DNA of 64,000 nt from Candidatus Iainarchaeum sp. (GTDB taxonomy: Archaea > B1Sed10-29 > WALL01 > JAGHAM01): assembly GCA_021161465.1 (NCBI GenBank), contig JAGHAM010000003.1, forward strand, positions 5,677 to 69,676, written 5' to 3'. The notes beneath the pieces are model-generated. The model had not been told where the DNA came from. It ran no database searches and saw only the letters and a list, made by a program, of their open reading frames with translations. Each line of letters starts with the position of its first letter. Position 1 is the stretch's first letter. Positions 23,914-31,501 of the stretch are shown here, piece after piece. Position numbers and translations under genes: made by a program.

Positions 23914-25881
23914 CTATCTAGCTTTCAAAGTGAAGGCTACAAGGTCCTCCTTTTCCAGAAGGTCATATATGGTGTCTATTGGCTTTTCCCATTCAGGAAG
24001 AATGAGCTTGGCCGCGCCGTTGCAGTATTGCTGCAGTTTTATCTCAGTGTCAATCCATTTTTCAGTGTCTGGGTAGTTGTGGGTGAAACCATTTGCTGGA
24101 TAAACCTCCTTAACTCCAAATCTGCTCTCATTCATCTTCCTGAACCTCTCTGATGCCCGCCTTGCCTCTAGACAACCAAACAACAGGAATACATCACCGG
24201 CCTCATTGAAGCTTTCAAGTTTCCTGTTTACGTAGGCTAACACTTTGTCTGCAAAAGCGAACGCGTCTGGGCTCTTGTTTATCTCTCTACCAGTGTACTC
24301 CTTGACGGCGTTGTCCAGCCCTATGACATTGACAACAGTTGGCGCGTTTTCAAGCGAGTAATACTCCTCCGCGCCAAAGCTTTGTGTCAGGAAGGAGAGT
24401 ATCTTATCCTTGTGGAGCCTTGTTTCGATTATTTTCTTCTTGGTTTCATGTGTTTTCCTGCCAGCCTCAAGGGCAGTATCCAGCTGGTTGAAGAATTGTG
24501 GGTCTTCTTTGCTAGTCATTGCTATCTTTGGAAGGTTTATTGAAATCTCCTGCAGAACACCACTCCTTATTGTAGTGAACCATTTTTTGTCTTTTCCCGG
24601 CATCAGCTGGTTCGGGAAAATCATATTAAGATTCTGTCCAAACCTTTTGTTCCTCAAATTCAGGAACGTCAGGTCGTTCTTCTGTAGGAATCTTTTTATT
24701 GGCTCTTCAAGTGCGTGGGGTATTGGGCCATCCCTAATTTTTAGAACAACCCGTGGTATATGGAAAGGCTTGCCATGCATGTCCCCCTCAGCCATCACTT
24801 CCAGGAACAAGCTTAAGAACCGTATGCTCTCCCTTTCATAGTCATAATATGTATCCTGTCCTGTTATGCCTTTTGGCAGTATTGCTTTTTCTTTTTTAAG
24901 GAAAGCCGGCGTTTCAAGCTCAAAGTTTAGGGTAGGCCTGGCAAGGACGCCTTTTGCAGCATATATCTGGTTAAGCTCGTAAAGGAATGTCTGCATGATT
25001 TGTTTCACGCCGGCTTCATCCTCGTTTATGATATATGGTGAGAGAAAGCTGTTGAAGAAGTCGAATCCCTGGCCACCCGATAGATGGGTTTCACCGGTGA
25101 TTAAAACGCGCAATGCGTGGCTCATCGCTACACCGGGCTTCTTTGCTGGTTTGGATGCTATGCTTACCTCACGGTTTCCATCAGGGACAAAACCATTCTT
25201 AAGGAACCACCGCATGTCATTCTGCAGGCTGGTTGGCCTTGTTGCAAAGCAGGATAAATCATGTATGTGGATGAGTCCAACTAAATGATATTTTGAGACT
25301 TCCTGGGGGAGAAGTTTAACCAGCGCGTACTCTTCAGCTATTGAGTCACCAAACTTCTGGTGAAGCACTTCAGGGTTTGATGGATTCTCCCTTATCACTC
25401 TAGCAACATCATATATCGGTAAGCCCAAACGTGTATACTCTTTCTTTGCCTGCATGTATTTTCGCTCTAACAGCTTTGAGTTCACCATCTCTCTTATCAA
25501 TGGAGCTGAGATATGCCTGAGTTCAAGTCTCCGTATATCAGACTCAACTTCACCAGCTATCTCCTCGCAAACACTTTTTGCCAATGTTGTTTCCCTTAAC
25601 AGGCTCTCAACAATTTTCTCCTTGCTGAAGGATGTCAAAATTCCCTCAGATGTTCTAACGTAAACCCGGTGGTAGTTCTCAAACTTGTTTGCAGATTCCT
25701 CATCCCTTTCTCTTAGCTTCTGTATTATAAGGTCGTTTATTTCCTCTTCTGACATAGCTGGGGTAACTTGGTCTTGTAGGCCAAGCGCCACCTCGGTTGC
25801 GAGCCAGAAACTCACGCCGGCCTTGGTGCACTTGTCCTGAATCACTTTTGGGTTGAACTTTTGAGCAGGAGTAGAAGCCAT
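23914..25881 (-). CDS. NrdD-like protein with tandem ATP-cones, lacking catalytic residues
   Basis: 655 residues. Two ATP-cone-like modules (about 8-72 and 73-155) precede a barrel clearly homologous to archaeal class III ribonucleotide reductase (HIHDLSCFATRP at 204-216, AKKPGVAMSHALRVL, SGGQGFDFFNSFLSPY, GDMHGKPFHIPR, SINLPKIA). The expected cysteine after TRP is Ser218 (TRPTSLQ); the cysteine cluster expected in the 408-428 region is absent (FGQNLNMIFPNQLMP); and the protein ends at LVAFTLKAR just where the zinc Cys pairs and glycyl-radical loop should begin. No activase gene is nearby. Probably not an active reductase; a dNTP/ATP-sensing role is inferred. Starts leaderless from the TATA shared with the Lrp gene. 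Confidence 0.8.
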   Translation of the reverse strand: MASTPAQKFNPKVIQDKCTKAGVSFWLATEVALGLQDQVTPAMSEEEINDLIIQKLRERDEESANKFENYHRVYVRTSEGILTSFSKEKIVESLLRETTLAKSVCEEIAGEVESDIRRLELRHISAPLIREMVNSKLLERKYMQAKKEYTRLGLPIYDVARVIRENPSNPEVLHQKFGDSIAEEYALVKLLPQEVSKYHLVGLIHIHDLSCFATRPTSLQNDMRWFLKNGFVPDGNREVSIASKPAKKPGVAMSHALRVLITGETHLSGGQGFDFFNSFLSPYIINEDEAGVKQIMQTFLYELNQIYAAKGVLARPTLNFELETPAFLKKEKAILPKGITGQDTYYDYERESIRFLSLFLEVMAEGDMHGKPFHIPRVVLKIRDGPIPHALEEPIKRFLQKNDLTFLNLRNKRFGQNLNMIFPNQLMPGKDKKWFTTIRSGVLQEISINLPKIAMTSKEDPQFFNQLDTALEAGRKTHETKKKIIETRLHKDKILSFLTQSFGAEEYYSLENAPTVVNVIGLDNAVKEYTGREINKSPDAFAFADKVLAYVNRKLESFNEAGDVFLLFGCLEARRASERFRKMNESRFGVKEVYPANGFTHNYPDTEKWIDTEIKLQQYCNGAAKLILPEWEKPIDTIYDLLEKEDLVAFTLKAR

Positions 25882-25902
25882 GATGATTTTTTATAGTTGA
25901 AA

Positions 25903-25911
25903 GTTTATAAT
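25903..25911. promoter_or_regulatory. symmetric TATA element shared by NrdD-like and Lrp genes
   Basis: GTTTATAAT at 25903-25911 is about 26 bases before the minus-strand ATG at 25881 and about 29 bases before the plus-strand ATG at 25940, so one AT-rich element could position both divergent promoters. Both messages would be leaderless. Confidence 0.45.
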
Positions 25912-25939
25912 CATAACAGCAAGAGCCTCTCTGGTTCGG

Positions 25940-26392
25940 ATGTTTAACCGTGGTTTCATGGAACTAGATGAAATAGATTTGAAGATACTTGACCTGCTTT
26001 CAAAGAATTCAAGGATGTCATACTCAGACCTAGCTAGGCATTTCGGCTTTTCGGATGTTGCCATAAGAAAGAGGATAGACAAGCTGGTCGAGAGTAAGGT
26101 CATAAAGCGGTTCACGACCGAGGTAGACCACAAGAAGCTCGGGAAAAATGTGTCTGCATTTATCTTCTTTAAAACGCGCTCTGATAAGACTCAGGAGATA
26201 GCACAGCAACTCCTGCAGCTGGATGGAATCAGCGAAGTATTTATATCCCTTGGGGTTTACGATATAATTGCAAGAGCGTATTGCGGGGATGTTGCCGAGC
26301 TGAAAGACCTTACAGAACGAAAGCTGAACGAAATTAATGGCATTCTTGAAGTCAGGCCTTCGATAGTATTCAGCGAGTTGAGGGGTGCTTAG
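25940..26392 (+). CDS. Lrp/AsnC family transcriptional regulator
   Basis: 150 residues. An N-terminal helix-turn-helix (LDEIDLKILDLLSKNSRMSY, then IRKRIDKLVESKVIKRF) is followed by an RAM/AsnC ligand domain with VSAFIFFKT, GISEVFISLGVYDIIARAY and late ELRG. A later ATG at 25958 is also possible. Divergent from the NrdD-like gene and co-linear with UPF0201, whose GTG overlaps its stop by one base. Likely autoregulatory through the shared promoter; effector unknown. Confidence 0.88.
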   Translation: MFNRGFMELDEIDLKILDLLSKNSRMSYSDLARHFGFSDVAIRKRIDKLVESKVIKRFTTEVDHKKLGKNVSAFIFFKTRSDKTQEIAQQLLQLDGISEVFISLGVYDIIARAYCGDVAELKDLTERKLNEINGILEVRPSIVFSELRGA

Positions 26393-26742
26393 TGGAAGTT
26401 AAGGTGGCTGTTACATTGAACCCAACTGAGAGTAGGGATAAAGTTTCTAAAGCAGTGGAAATGCTTTTCCCTGGTGTTAAGTTGAGTGGTGATGAACTGT
26501 TGGAGGGGGAAATACAGGACATAACCCGGTTCCGTGAGTTGTTAGCCCAGCGTAAAGTCAGGAACACCTTCGAGTCAATACTGGCTAAGAACTACTGTGC
26601 TGGCTCGACTTACCTGCTTTTGAACAAGCAGGCAGCTTTCATGGGGAAACCAAATGTATTTGCAGGCCAGGAGCTCGGGCCGATAAAGCTTGAAATAAGC
26701 TGCAAAGAGGGTGAAATTCATAAGATAATATGGGGAATCTAG
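26392..26742 (+). CDS. UPF0201 (DUF54-type) RNA-binding-like protein
   Basis: 116 residues from a GTG that overlaps the regulator's TAG by one base. The start VAVTLNPTESRDKVSKAVEM and the hallmark LLLNKQAAFMGKPN, then GPIKLEI, are those of UPF0201, an archaea-specific family with a ribosomal-protein-L5-like fold presumed to bind RNA. The next gene begins at the base after its stop, so the three genes from 25940 form an operon. Confidence 0.85.
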   Translation: MEVKVAVTLNPTESRDKVSKAVEMLFPGVKLSGDELLEGEIQDITRFRELLAQRKVRNTFESILAKNYCAGSTYLLLNKQAAFMGKPNVFAGQELGPIKLEISCKEGEIHKIIWGI

Positions 26743-27534
26743 ATGAAAGTTAGTCTTTTATTGGTTATGTTGTTGATGTTCTCAGGCGCGTATGGTTTGA
26801 TTAGGCTAGTCAGCCCCGTTGATGTTGCTTTTGAGTCACTAAATGGCACATACATATCTCCAGTTGGTCCCGGTAACGAAATCGCACTGAAGTTTAAGAG
26901 GGAAACCAGTGAGGGAATCTACTGGGATGAATTGAAGTTGTTGAATAAAATAGAGCCAGGCTGGAAAGTTTCAACAAGCTCTGATGACAAATACATATAC
27001 TACAATATAACAGTCCCAGCTGGTGCAAAGTCTGGCGAATACCCATTCAGGCTTATGATTGTGGATTATGAAGGCCTGATGCGGTCAGAGGAGGCGGTGG
27101 TCAAGCTGTTTGTTACCAATGACCCATCCAAGCTGGTTGAAGTAAAGCCTTTCAGCCAAAAGCCTGCGGTCTTTGCCGATGAGGATGGGACAGTAACACT
27201 TGAGATAACAAACAAAGCCCTGTCAGTTGCCCCCTACAAAGTGGTATGGTCTATTGATGGCATGCCTTTCCTTGAGAGGACAAAGACAGTAAAAGTTTGG
27301 CCAAATGAAACCGTTGACGTGCCATTGGCGTTTAAAATACCGACAGAGGGGAAGTACACACTGAGGGCTCTTGTGCTCAGCCCAGGGAACTTGAAGATAC
27401 ACGAATCAGAGAGAACTACTGTTTTTGTTAAGCCAACAATAACTTCAAAGTTAAGGAGTATCGGGCAAGGGTTCCCGTTCATCCCTATGACAATGGCGCC
27501 GTTCTATGCTGTGCTTGGCTTATTTAGTTTTTAG
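26743..27534 (+). CDS. secreted, C-terminally anchored protein with Ig-like domains
   Basis: 263 residues. Signal peptide MKVSLLLVMLLMFSGAYG, then two beta-sandwich-like regions (about 20-125 and 130-230; DGTVTLEITNKA and DVPLAFKIPTEGKYTLRA are typical of CARDB/NEW3-type folds) and a short C-terminal hydrophobic segment FIPMTMAPFYAVLGLFSF as anchor. Not otherwise recognised. It is ten bases ahead of elp3 and probably co-transcribed with UPF0201. Confidence 0.7.
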   Translation: MKVSLLLVMLLMFSGAYGLIRLVSPVDVAFESLNGTYISPVGPGNEIALKFKRETSEGIYWDELKLLNKIEPGWKVSTSSDDKYIYYNITVPAGAKSGEYPFRLMIVDYEGLMRSEEAVVKLFVTNDPSKLVEVKPFSQKPAVFADEDGTVTLEITNKALSVAPYKVVWSIDGMPFLERTKTVKVWPNETVDVPLAFKIPTEGKYTLRALVLSPGNLKIHESERTTVFVKPTITSKLRSIGQGFPFIPMTMAPFYAVLGLFSF

Positions 27535-27543
27535 GAGAGGCTG

Positions 27544-29091
27544 ATGGTTTTTGAAGAGCTTAAGAGAGAGATTTTATCCGGTAAGATACGGACTCGTGCC
27601 CAGCTTGAAAGGAGAAAGAAGCAGCTGTGCAAAGAGTATGGCATCAAGAGAGTGCCTCAGAGTGCGGAGATACTCGAAAAGATAGGGGTTAAAAGTGACT
27701 TACTCTTGACGAAGCCATCCAGGAGCCTTTCTGGTGTGAGCGTCATAGCCATAATGACAAAGCCACAGCCATGCCCAGGAGAATGTATATACTGCCCAAA
27801 AGGCGATGCAGCGCAGTCATATACTGGGATGGAACCAGCCGCTCTAAGAGCTAGGAGGGCTAAATTCAGCGCATTTAAGCAGACACAGGACAGGCTTAAG
27901 CAGCTGGATAAAATCGGCCACCCAACAAGCAAGATAGAGCTTATCATCATGGGTGGGACTTTTACTGCCATGCCAAAAAACTATCAGGAGAACTTTGTCT
28001 TGAATGCGTTTAATGCTTTAAATGGGAAGGAGTCCAACACAATAGCAGAAGCGCACAAGCTTAACGAACAAGCAGACCATAGGTGCATTGGGCTTACATT
28101 TGAGGTCAGGCCAGACTACTCCAAGGAGGGCGAGATAAACTCGATGCTTTCCTTTGGTGCTACCCGGGTTGAGCTTGGTGTCCAGACAATCTACAACGAC
28201 ATATACAGAAAGATAAAGCGTGGCCACACAGTGGAGGATGTTGTTGAGGCAACACAGTTGTTGAAAGATAGCTTCCTGAAGGTTGGCTACCACATAATGC
28301 CAGGGTTGCCTTTCTCCTCGAAAGAGAAAGACCTCAAGGTGTTCCAGACCATCTTCTCAGACGATAAGTTCAAGCCGGATATGCTTAAGGTATATCCATG
28401 TCTCCTGGCAAAAAAAGAATTCTACGATGAAAAAAGGCGTAAGGAGATATTTGGCCTTTATGAGAGTGGGGATTGGAAGCCCTTATCCAATGATGAGGCA
28501 GTTGAGCTGCTGGCTGATGCTGAGAGGTATTTCCCAAAATGGGTTAGGGTTATGCGCATACAGAGGGATATCCCAAAACCTTACATAGAGGCTGGGGTGA
28601 CTGCAGGGAACCTCCGTGAGCTGGTGCATAGGCGCGCCAAGGAGCTTGGCATTCGTTGTAAATGCATCCGCTGCAGGGAGATAAAAGATAAAAAGCCTGA
28701 AAAGGTGAAGCTCCTGCGTGAGGATTATGAAGCTTCGGGGGGAACTGAGATTTTCCTTAGCTTTGAGGATGTGAAGAATGACTGGCTTGTAGCGCTGCTT
28801 CGGCTTAGAGTTCCTTACAAGCCATTCAGGCCCGAGATAACTGAGGGCACCCTTGGTGTGCGGGAGTTGCACGTATATGGGCCTGAGGTTGCCCTAGGGG
28901 AAGAGGCAGAGGAGAGTCAGCAGCATAAGGGTTATGGCAAGTGGCTGTTGGACGAGGCCGAGAGAATTGCGCGGGAGGAATTCAACGCGAAAAAGCTCTT
29001 GGTGATGAGCGGCATTGGCGCGAGAGAGTATTACAGGCATTTAGGTTATGTGCTTGAGGGAGCGTATATGGGTAAGGACCTCAAGGATTAA
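27544..29091 (+). CDS. elp3: tRNA uridine(34) carboxymethyl transferase Elp3 (radical SAM/GNAT)
   Basis: 515 residues. The radical-SAM cluster is C77-P-G-E-C81-I-Y-C84. The barrel continues with GGTFTAMP and RVELGVQTIYNDI; a zinc-like segment GIRCKCIRCREI links to the C-terminal acetyltransferase (HKGYGKWLLDEAERIA). It forms cm5U34 at the tRNA wobble position from acetyl-CoA and SAM chemistry. Single-protein archaeal Elp3, full length, ATG start after AGGAGAGG. Confidence 0.97.
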   Translation: MVFEELKREILSGKIRTRAQLERRKKQLCKEYGIKRVPQSAEILEKIGVKSDLLLTKPSRSLSGVSVIAIMTKPQPCPGECIYCPKGDAAQSYTGMEPAALRARRAKFSAFKQTQDRLKQLDKIGHPTSKIELIIMGGTFTAMPKNYQENFVLNAFNALNGKESNTIAEAHKLNEQADHRCIGLTFEVRPDYSKEGEINSMLSFGATRVELGVQTIYNDIYRKIKRGHTVEDVVEATQLLKDSFLKVGYHIMPGLPFSSKEKDLKVFQTIFSDDKFKPDMLKVYPCLLAKKEFYDEKRRKEIFGLYESGDWKPLSNDEAVELLADAERYFPKWVRVMRIQRDIPKPYIEAGVTAGNLRELVHRRAKELGIRCKCIRCREIKDKKPEKVKLLREDYEASGGTEIFLSFEDVKNDWLVALLRLRVPYKPFRPEITEGTLGVRELHVYGPEVALGEEAEESQQHKGYGKWLLDEAERIAREEFNAKKLLVMSGIGAREYYRHLGYVLEGAYMGKDLKD

Positions 29092-29168
29092 TGCGCCATC
29101 ACTGCTGTAAGCTGATAATGACAGTTAAAAGCGATAATGCTTTAAATTCTAGTATCCCCTAATATAGC

Positions 29169-29363
29169 ATGCCTCTACAGAAATCACAGCTGGATACCAT
29201 AGAAATTTACCTGAGGACGATGGTTTCTAAGGAAAAGGCAGCTGATTTGATGAAGAAGGTTATAGACCTGGATGAAGAAAAAGCTGAAGAAATGATAGTG
29301 TTCTTTGAGAAAAGGGCCAACCCGCGCCTTCAGGATGTCGAGAGATTCCTGAAGAAGCAGTGA
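29169..29363 (+). CDS. small helical protein
   Basis: 64 residues, all helical, strongly charged (MKKVIDLDEEKAEEMIVFFEKR in pieces), no membrane segment. Not recognised. ATG at 29169 has a TTTAAATTCTAG run about 25 bases upstream, consistent with its own leaderless promoter, which supports it being a real gene. Confidence 0.5.
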   Translation: MPLQKSQLDTIEIYLRTMVSKEKAADLMKKVIDLDEEKAEEMIVFFEKRANPRLQDVERFLKKQ

Positions 29364-29560
29364 ATTTACTCTAGAACTATGCGTTGTTTACACTTGGCTA
29401 CCCTCAGCTTTCTTTAGAAATAATTACTCTAAATATTGTTTATACTCTGGGCTATAAACAAGATAGCAAGTCCAGAACTGCCAGTCGCGTTAGTATTTAG
29501 CAATACATATAAATTATGAAAGTCTAATAGAAACGGGCGCGTAGCATCGGGAGTGCAACC

Positions 29561-31438
29561 ATGAAGATACTAACAATCCATAGTGATTTCATAGAAGTTG
29601 AGCCGAAGAAGAAGGCCATAAAGGATGCAGAAGAAGTTGAAAAAGAGAAGAAGAGGATAGAGGAGTGCCTCGTTGTTTTCTCTGCGGTTGAGGCAGGTGA
29701 TGAGGGTAACCAAGAAGAAGTGTCTGAAAAGACCGTTGGGGAGATAGCAAAAGTTGCCAGTGAAGTGAAAACAAAGCGAATTGTCCTGTACCCCTTTGTG
29801 CATCTAACATCGAAACCATCGAAGCCAGCTGTTGCTATAAGCGTGCTTGATGATGTAACTAAACTCCTCTCAAAGCAGGGTTTTGAGGTTTATAAGGCTC
29901 CTTTCGGGTGGTACAAGGCTTTTAACCTAAAATGCAAGGGCCACCCTCTCGCAGAGCTGAGCAGGGAGATACGGCTAGGAGATGTGAAGGGGGAAGAATC
30001 CAGGGCGCTGAAGGCTGAAAGGAAGCTTAGCTCCCATTGGTTTATTCTTGATACTGATGGCAAGATGCATGAGCTGTCTATGAAGGATGGGAAAGTCAGT
30101 GGCTACGAATTTGAGGGGAATGCCAAACTGGAGAAACTTGCTGCCTATGAAATGGCGAAGAGCAGGTTGGTTAAGATGGAGCCGCCGCATGTGCAGATAA
30201 TGAAGAAGTTAGAGCTTGTTGACTATGAGGAGGGCTCAGACCCAGGAAACCTTCGTTTCCTCCCAAAAGGGAAGCTAATCAAGTCACTGCTTGAGGATTG
30301 GATTTCAGAGAGTATGGGCAACTATGGTGCTATGGAGGTTGAAACACCTATAATGTATGATTACGAACATCCAGCGCTTAAAAACTACCTGCAGAGGTTC
30401 CCTGCCAGACAGTATGTGGTGCAGTCCCCAAACAAGAGGCTTTTCCTAAGATTCAGCGCTTGCTTTGGCCAGTTCCTGCTGGCGAAGGATGCCACTATAT
30501 CTTACAAGGATATGCCTGTAAGGGTTTATGAGCTTGCCAAGAGCTTCAGAGCTGAGAAAAGGGGTGAGTTGACAGGGCTCAGGAGGTTAAGGGCCTTCAC
30601 CATGCCAGATTGCCACGCGCTTTGCATAGACTTCAAGCAAGCACGGGAGGAGCTGTTGAAACGATTCGAGCTTGCGCGGAATATTGAAAGCGGTATCGGA
30701 TTTGGTGTTCCAGATGATTTTGAGCTTGCCATCCGCGTGGTCAAGAGCTTTTTCGAGGAAAATGAGGACTATGTTAAGGGTTTGGTTAAGAGATGGGGTA
30801 AGCCAGCGTTGATAGAATTATGGGACAAGCAATTCTTCTATTTCGTCATGAAGCATGAGTGGAACTTTGTGGATGCCCTCGGCAAGGCCTCCGCGCTTAC
30901 AACGGACCAAATCGACGTTGAGAATGCTGAGCGCTACGGTCTTTCTTTCGTCAATAAGGCAGGCAAGAAGGAGCACCCCCTAATCCTCCACTTCTCCCCC
31001 GGAGCAGTTGAAAGAATAATGTATGCCCTTCTGGAGAAAGCACACATGCAGCAGGAAAAGGGAATAAAGCCTTCACTTCCTGTTTGGCTGTGCCCCACAC
31101 AGGTTAGGATATGCCCGGTGTCAGAAGGCTATCTAAAGCCGGCTGTCAAGTTGCTAAAGAAGATTAAAAGTGCAGGTATACGCGTAGACATTGACGACCG
31201 TGAGCTGACCATAGGGAAAAAGGTAAGGGACGCTGAGAAGGAATGGATACCCTTCATACTGGTCTTTGGAGAGAAGGAGAAGAACGGGTCGCTCTCTGTG
31301 AGGACAAGAAATGGCAGTCAGGAAAAGTACAGTGTTGAGGGACTGGTGGACAAGATAAAACATGAGACTAAGGATATGCCATTCAGGCAATTACCCCTTC
31401 CAGAGACGCTGAGTAGAAGGCCTGTTTTTATTGGTTAG
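29561..31438 (+). CDS. thrS: threonyl-tRNA synthetase, archaeal type
   Basis: 625 residues. The N-terminal region (about 1-145, MKILTIHSDFIEVEPKKKA) is the archaeal D-aminoacyl-tRNA-deacylase-like editing domain. The class II catalytic core follows with motif 2 YELAKSFRAEKRGELTGLRR and motif 3 region near HFSPGAVERIMYAL, and a C-terminal anticodon-binding domain (PVWLCPTQVRICPVS, GIRVDIDDR). Charges tRNA-Thr and edits serine errors. The start follows GGGAGTG; TATA-like ATATAAATTATG is at about 29508-29519. Confidence 0.95.
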   Translation: MKILTIHSDFIEVEPKKKAIKDAEEVEKEKKRIEECLVVFSAVEAGDEGNQEEVSEKTVGEIAKVASEVKTKRIVLYPFVHLTSKPSKPAVAISVLDDVTKLLSKQGFEVYKAPFGWYKAFNLKCKGHPLAELSREIRLGDVKGEESRALKAERKLSSHWFILDTDGKMHELSMKDGKVSGYEFEGNAKLEKLAAYEMAKSRLVKMEPPHVQIMKKLELVDYEEGSDPGNLRFLPKGKLIKSLLEDWISESMGNYGAMEVETPIMYDYEHPALKNYLQRFPARQYVVQSPNKRLFLRFSACFGQFLLAKDATISYKDMPVRVYELAKSFRAEKRGELTGLRRLRAFTMPDCHALCIDFKQAREELLKRFELARNIESGIGFGVPDDFELAIRVVKSFFEENEDYVKGLVKRWGKPALIELWDKQFFYFVMKHEWNFVDALGKASALTTDQIDVENAERYGLSFVNKAGKKEHPLILHFSPGAVERIMYALLEKAHMQQEKGIKPSLPVWLCPTQVRICPVSEGYLKPAVKLLKKIKSAGIRVDIDDRELTIGKKVRDAEKEWIPFILVFGEKEKNGSLSVRTRNGSQEKYSVEGLVDKIKHETKDMPFRQLPLPETLSRRPVFIG

Positions 31439-31463
31439 CCTTCCTATGGTTGGGCATAGGAAC

Positions 31464-31474
31464 TTTTTTAAATA
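31464..31474 (+). promoter_or_regulatory. TATA box for the pilus operon
   Basis: A TTTTTTTAAATAA run lies about 28-38 bases before the ATG at 31502, the first gene of the pilus locus. Confidence 0.5.
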
Positions 31475-31501
31475 ACCTTATCTTATCATTATTTGATTGT
31501 T

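Noticed and set aside
23914-25881. functional anaerobic ribonucleotide reductase nrdD
   Set aside because: Key cysteines and the glycyl-radical region are missing and no activase gene is nearby, so it was not called as an active enzyme.
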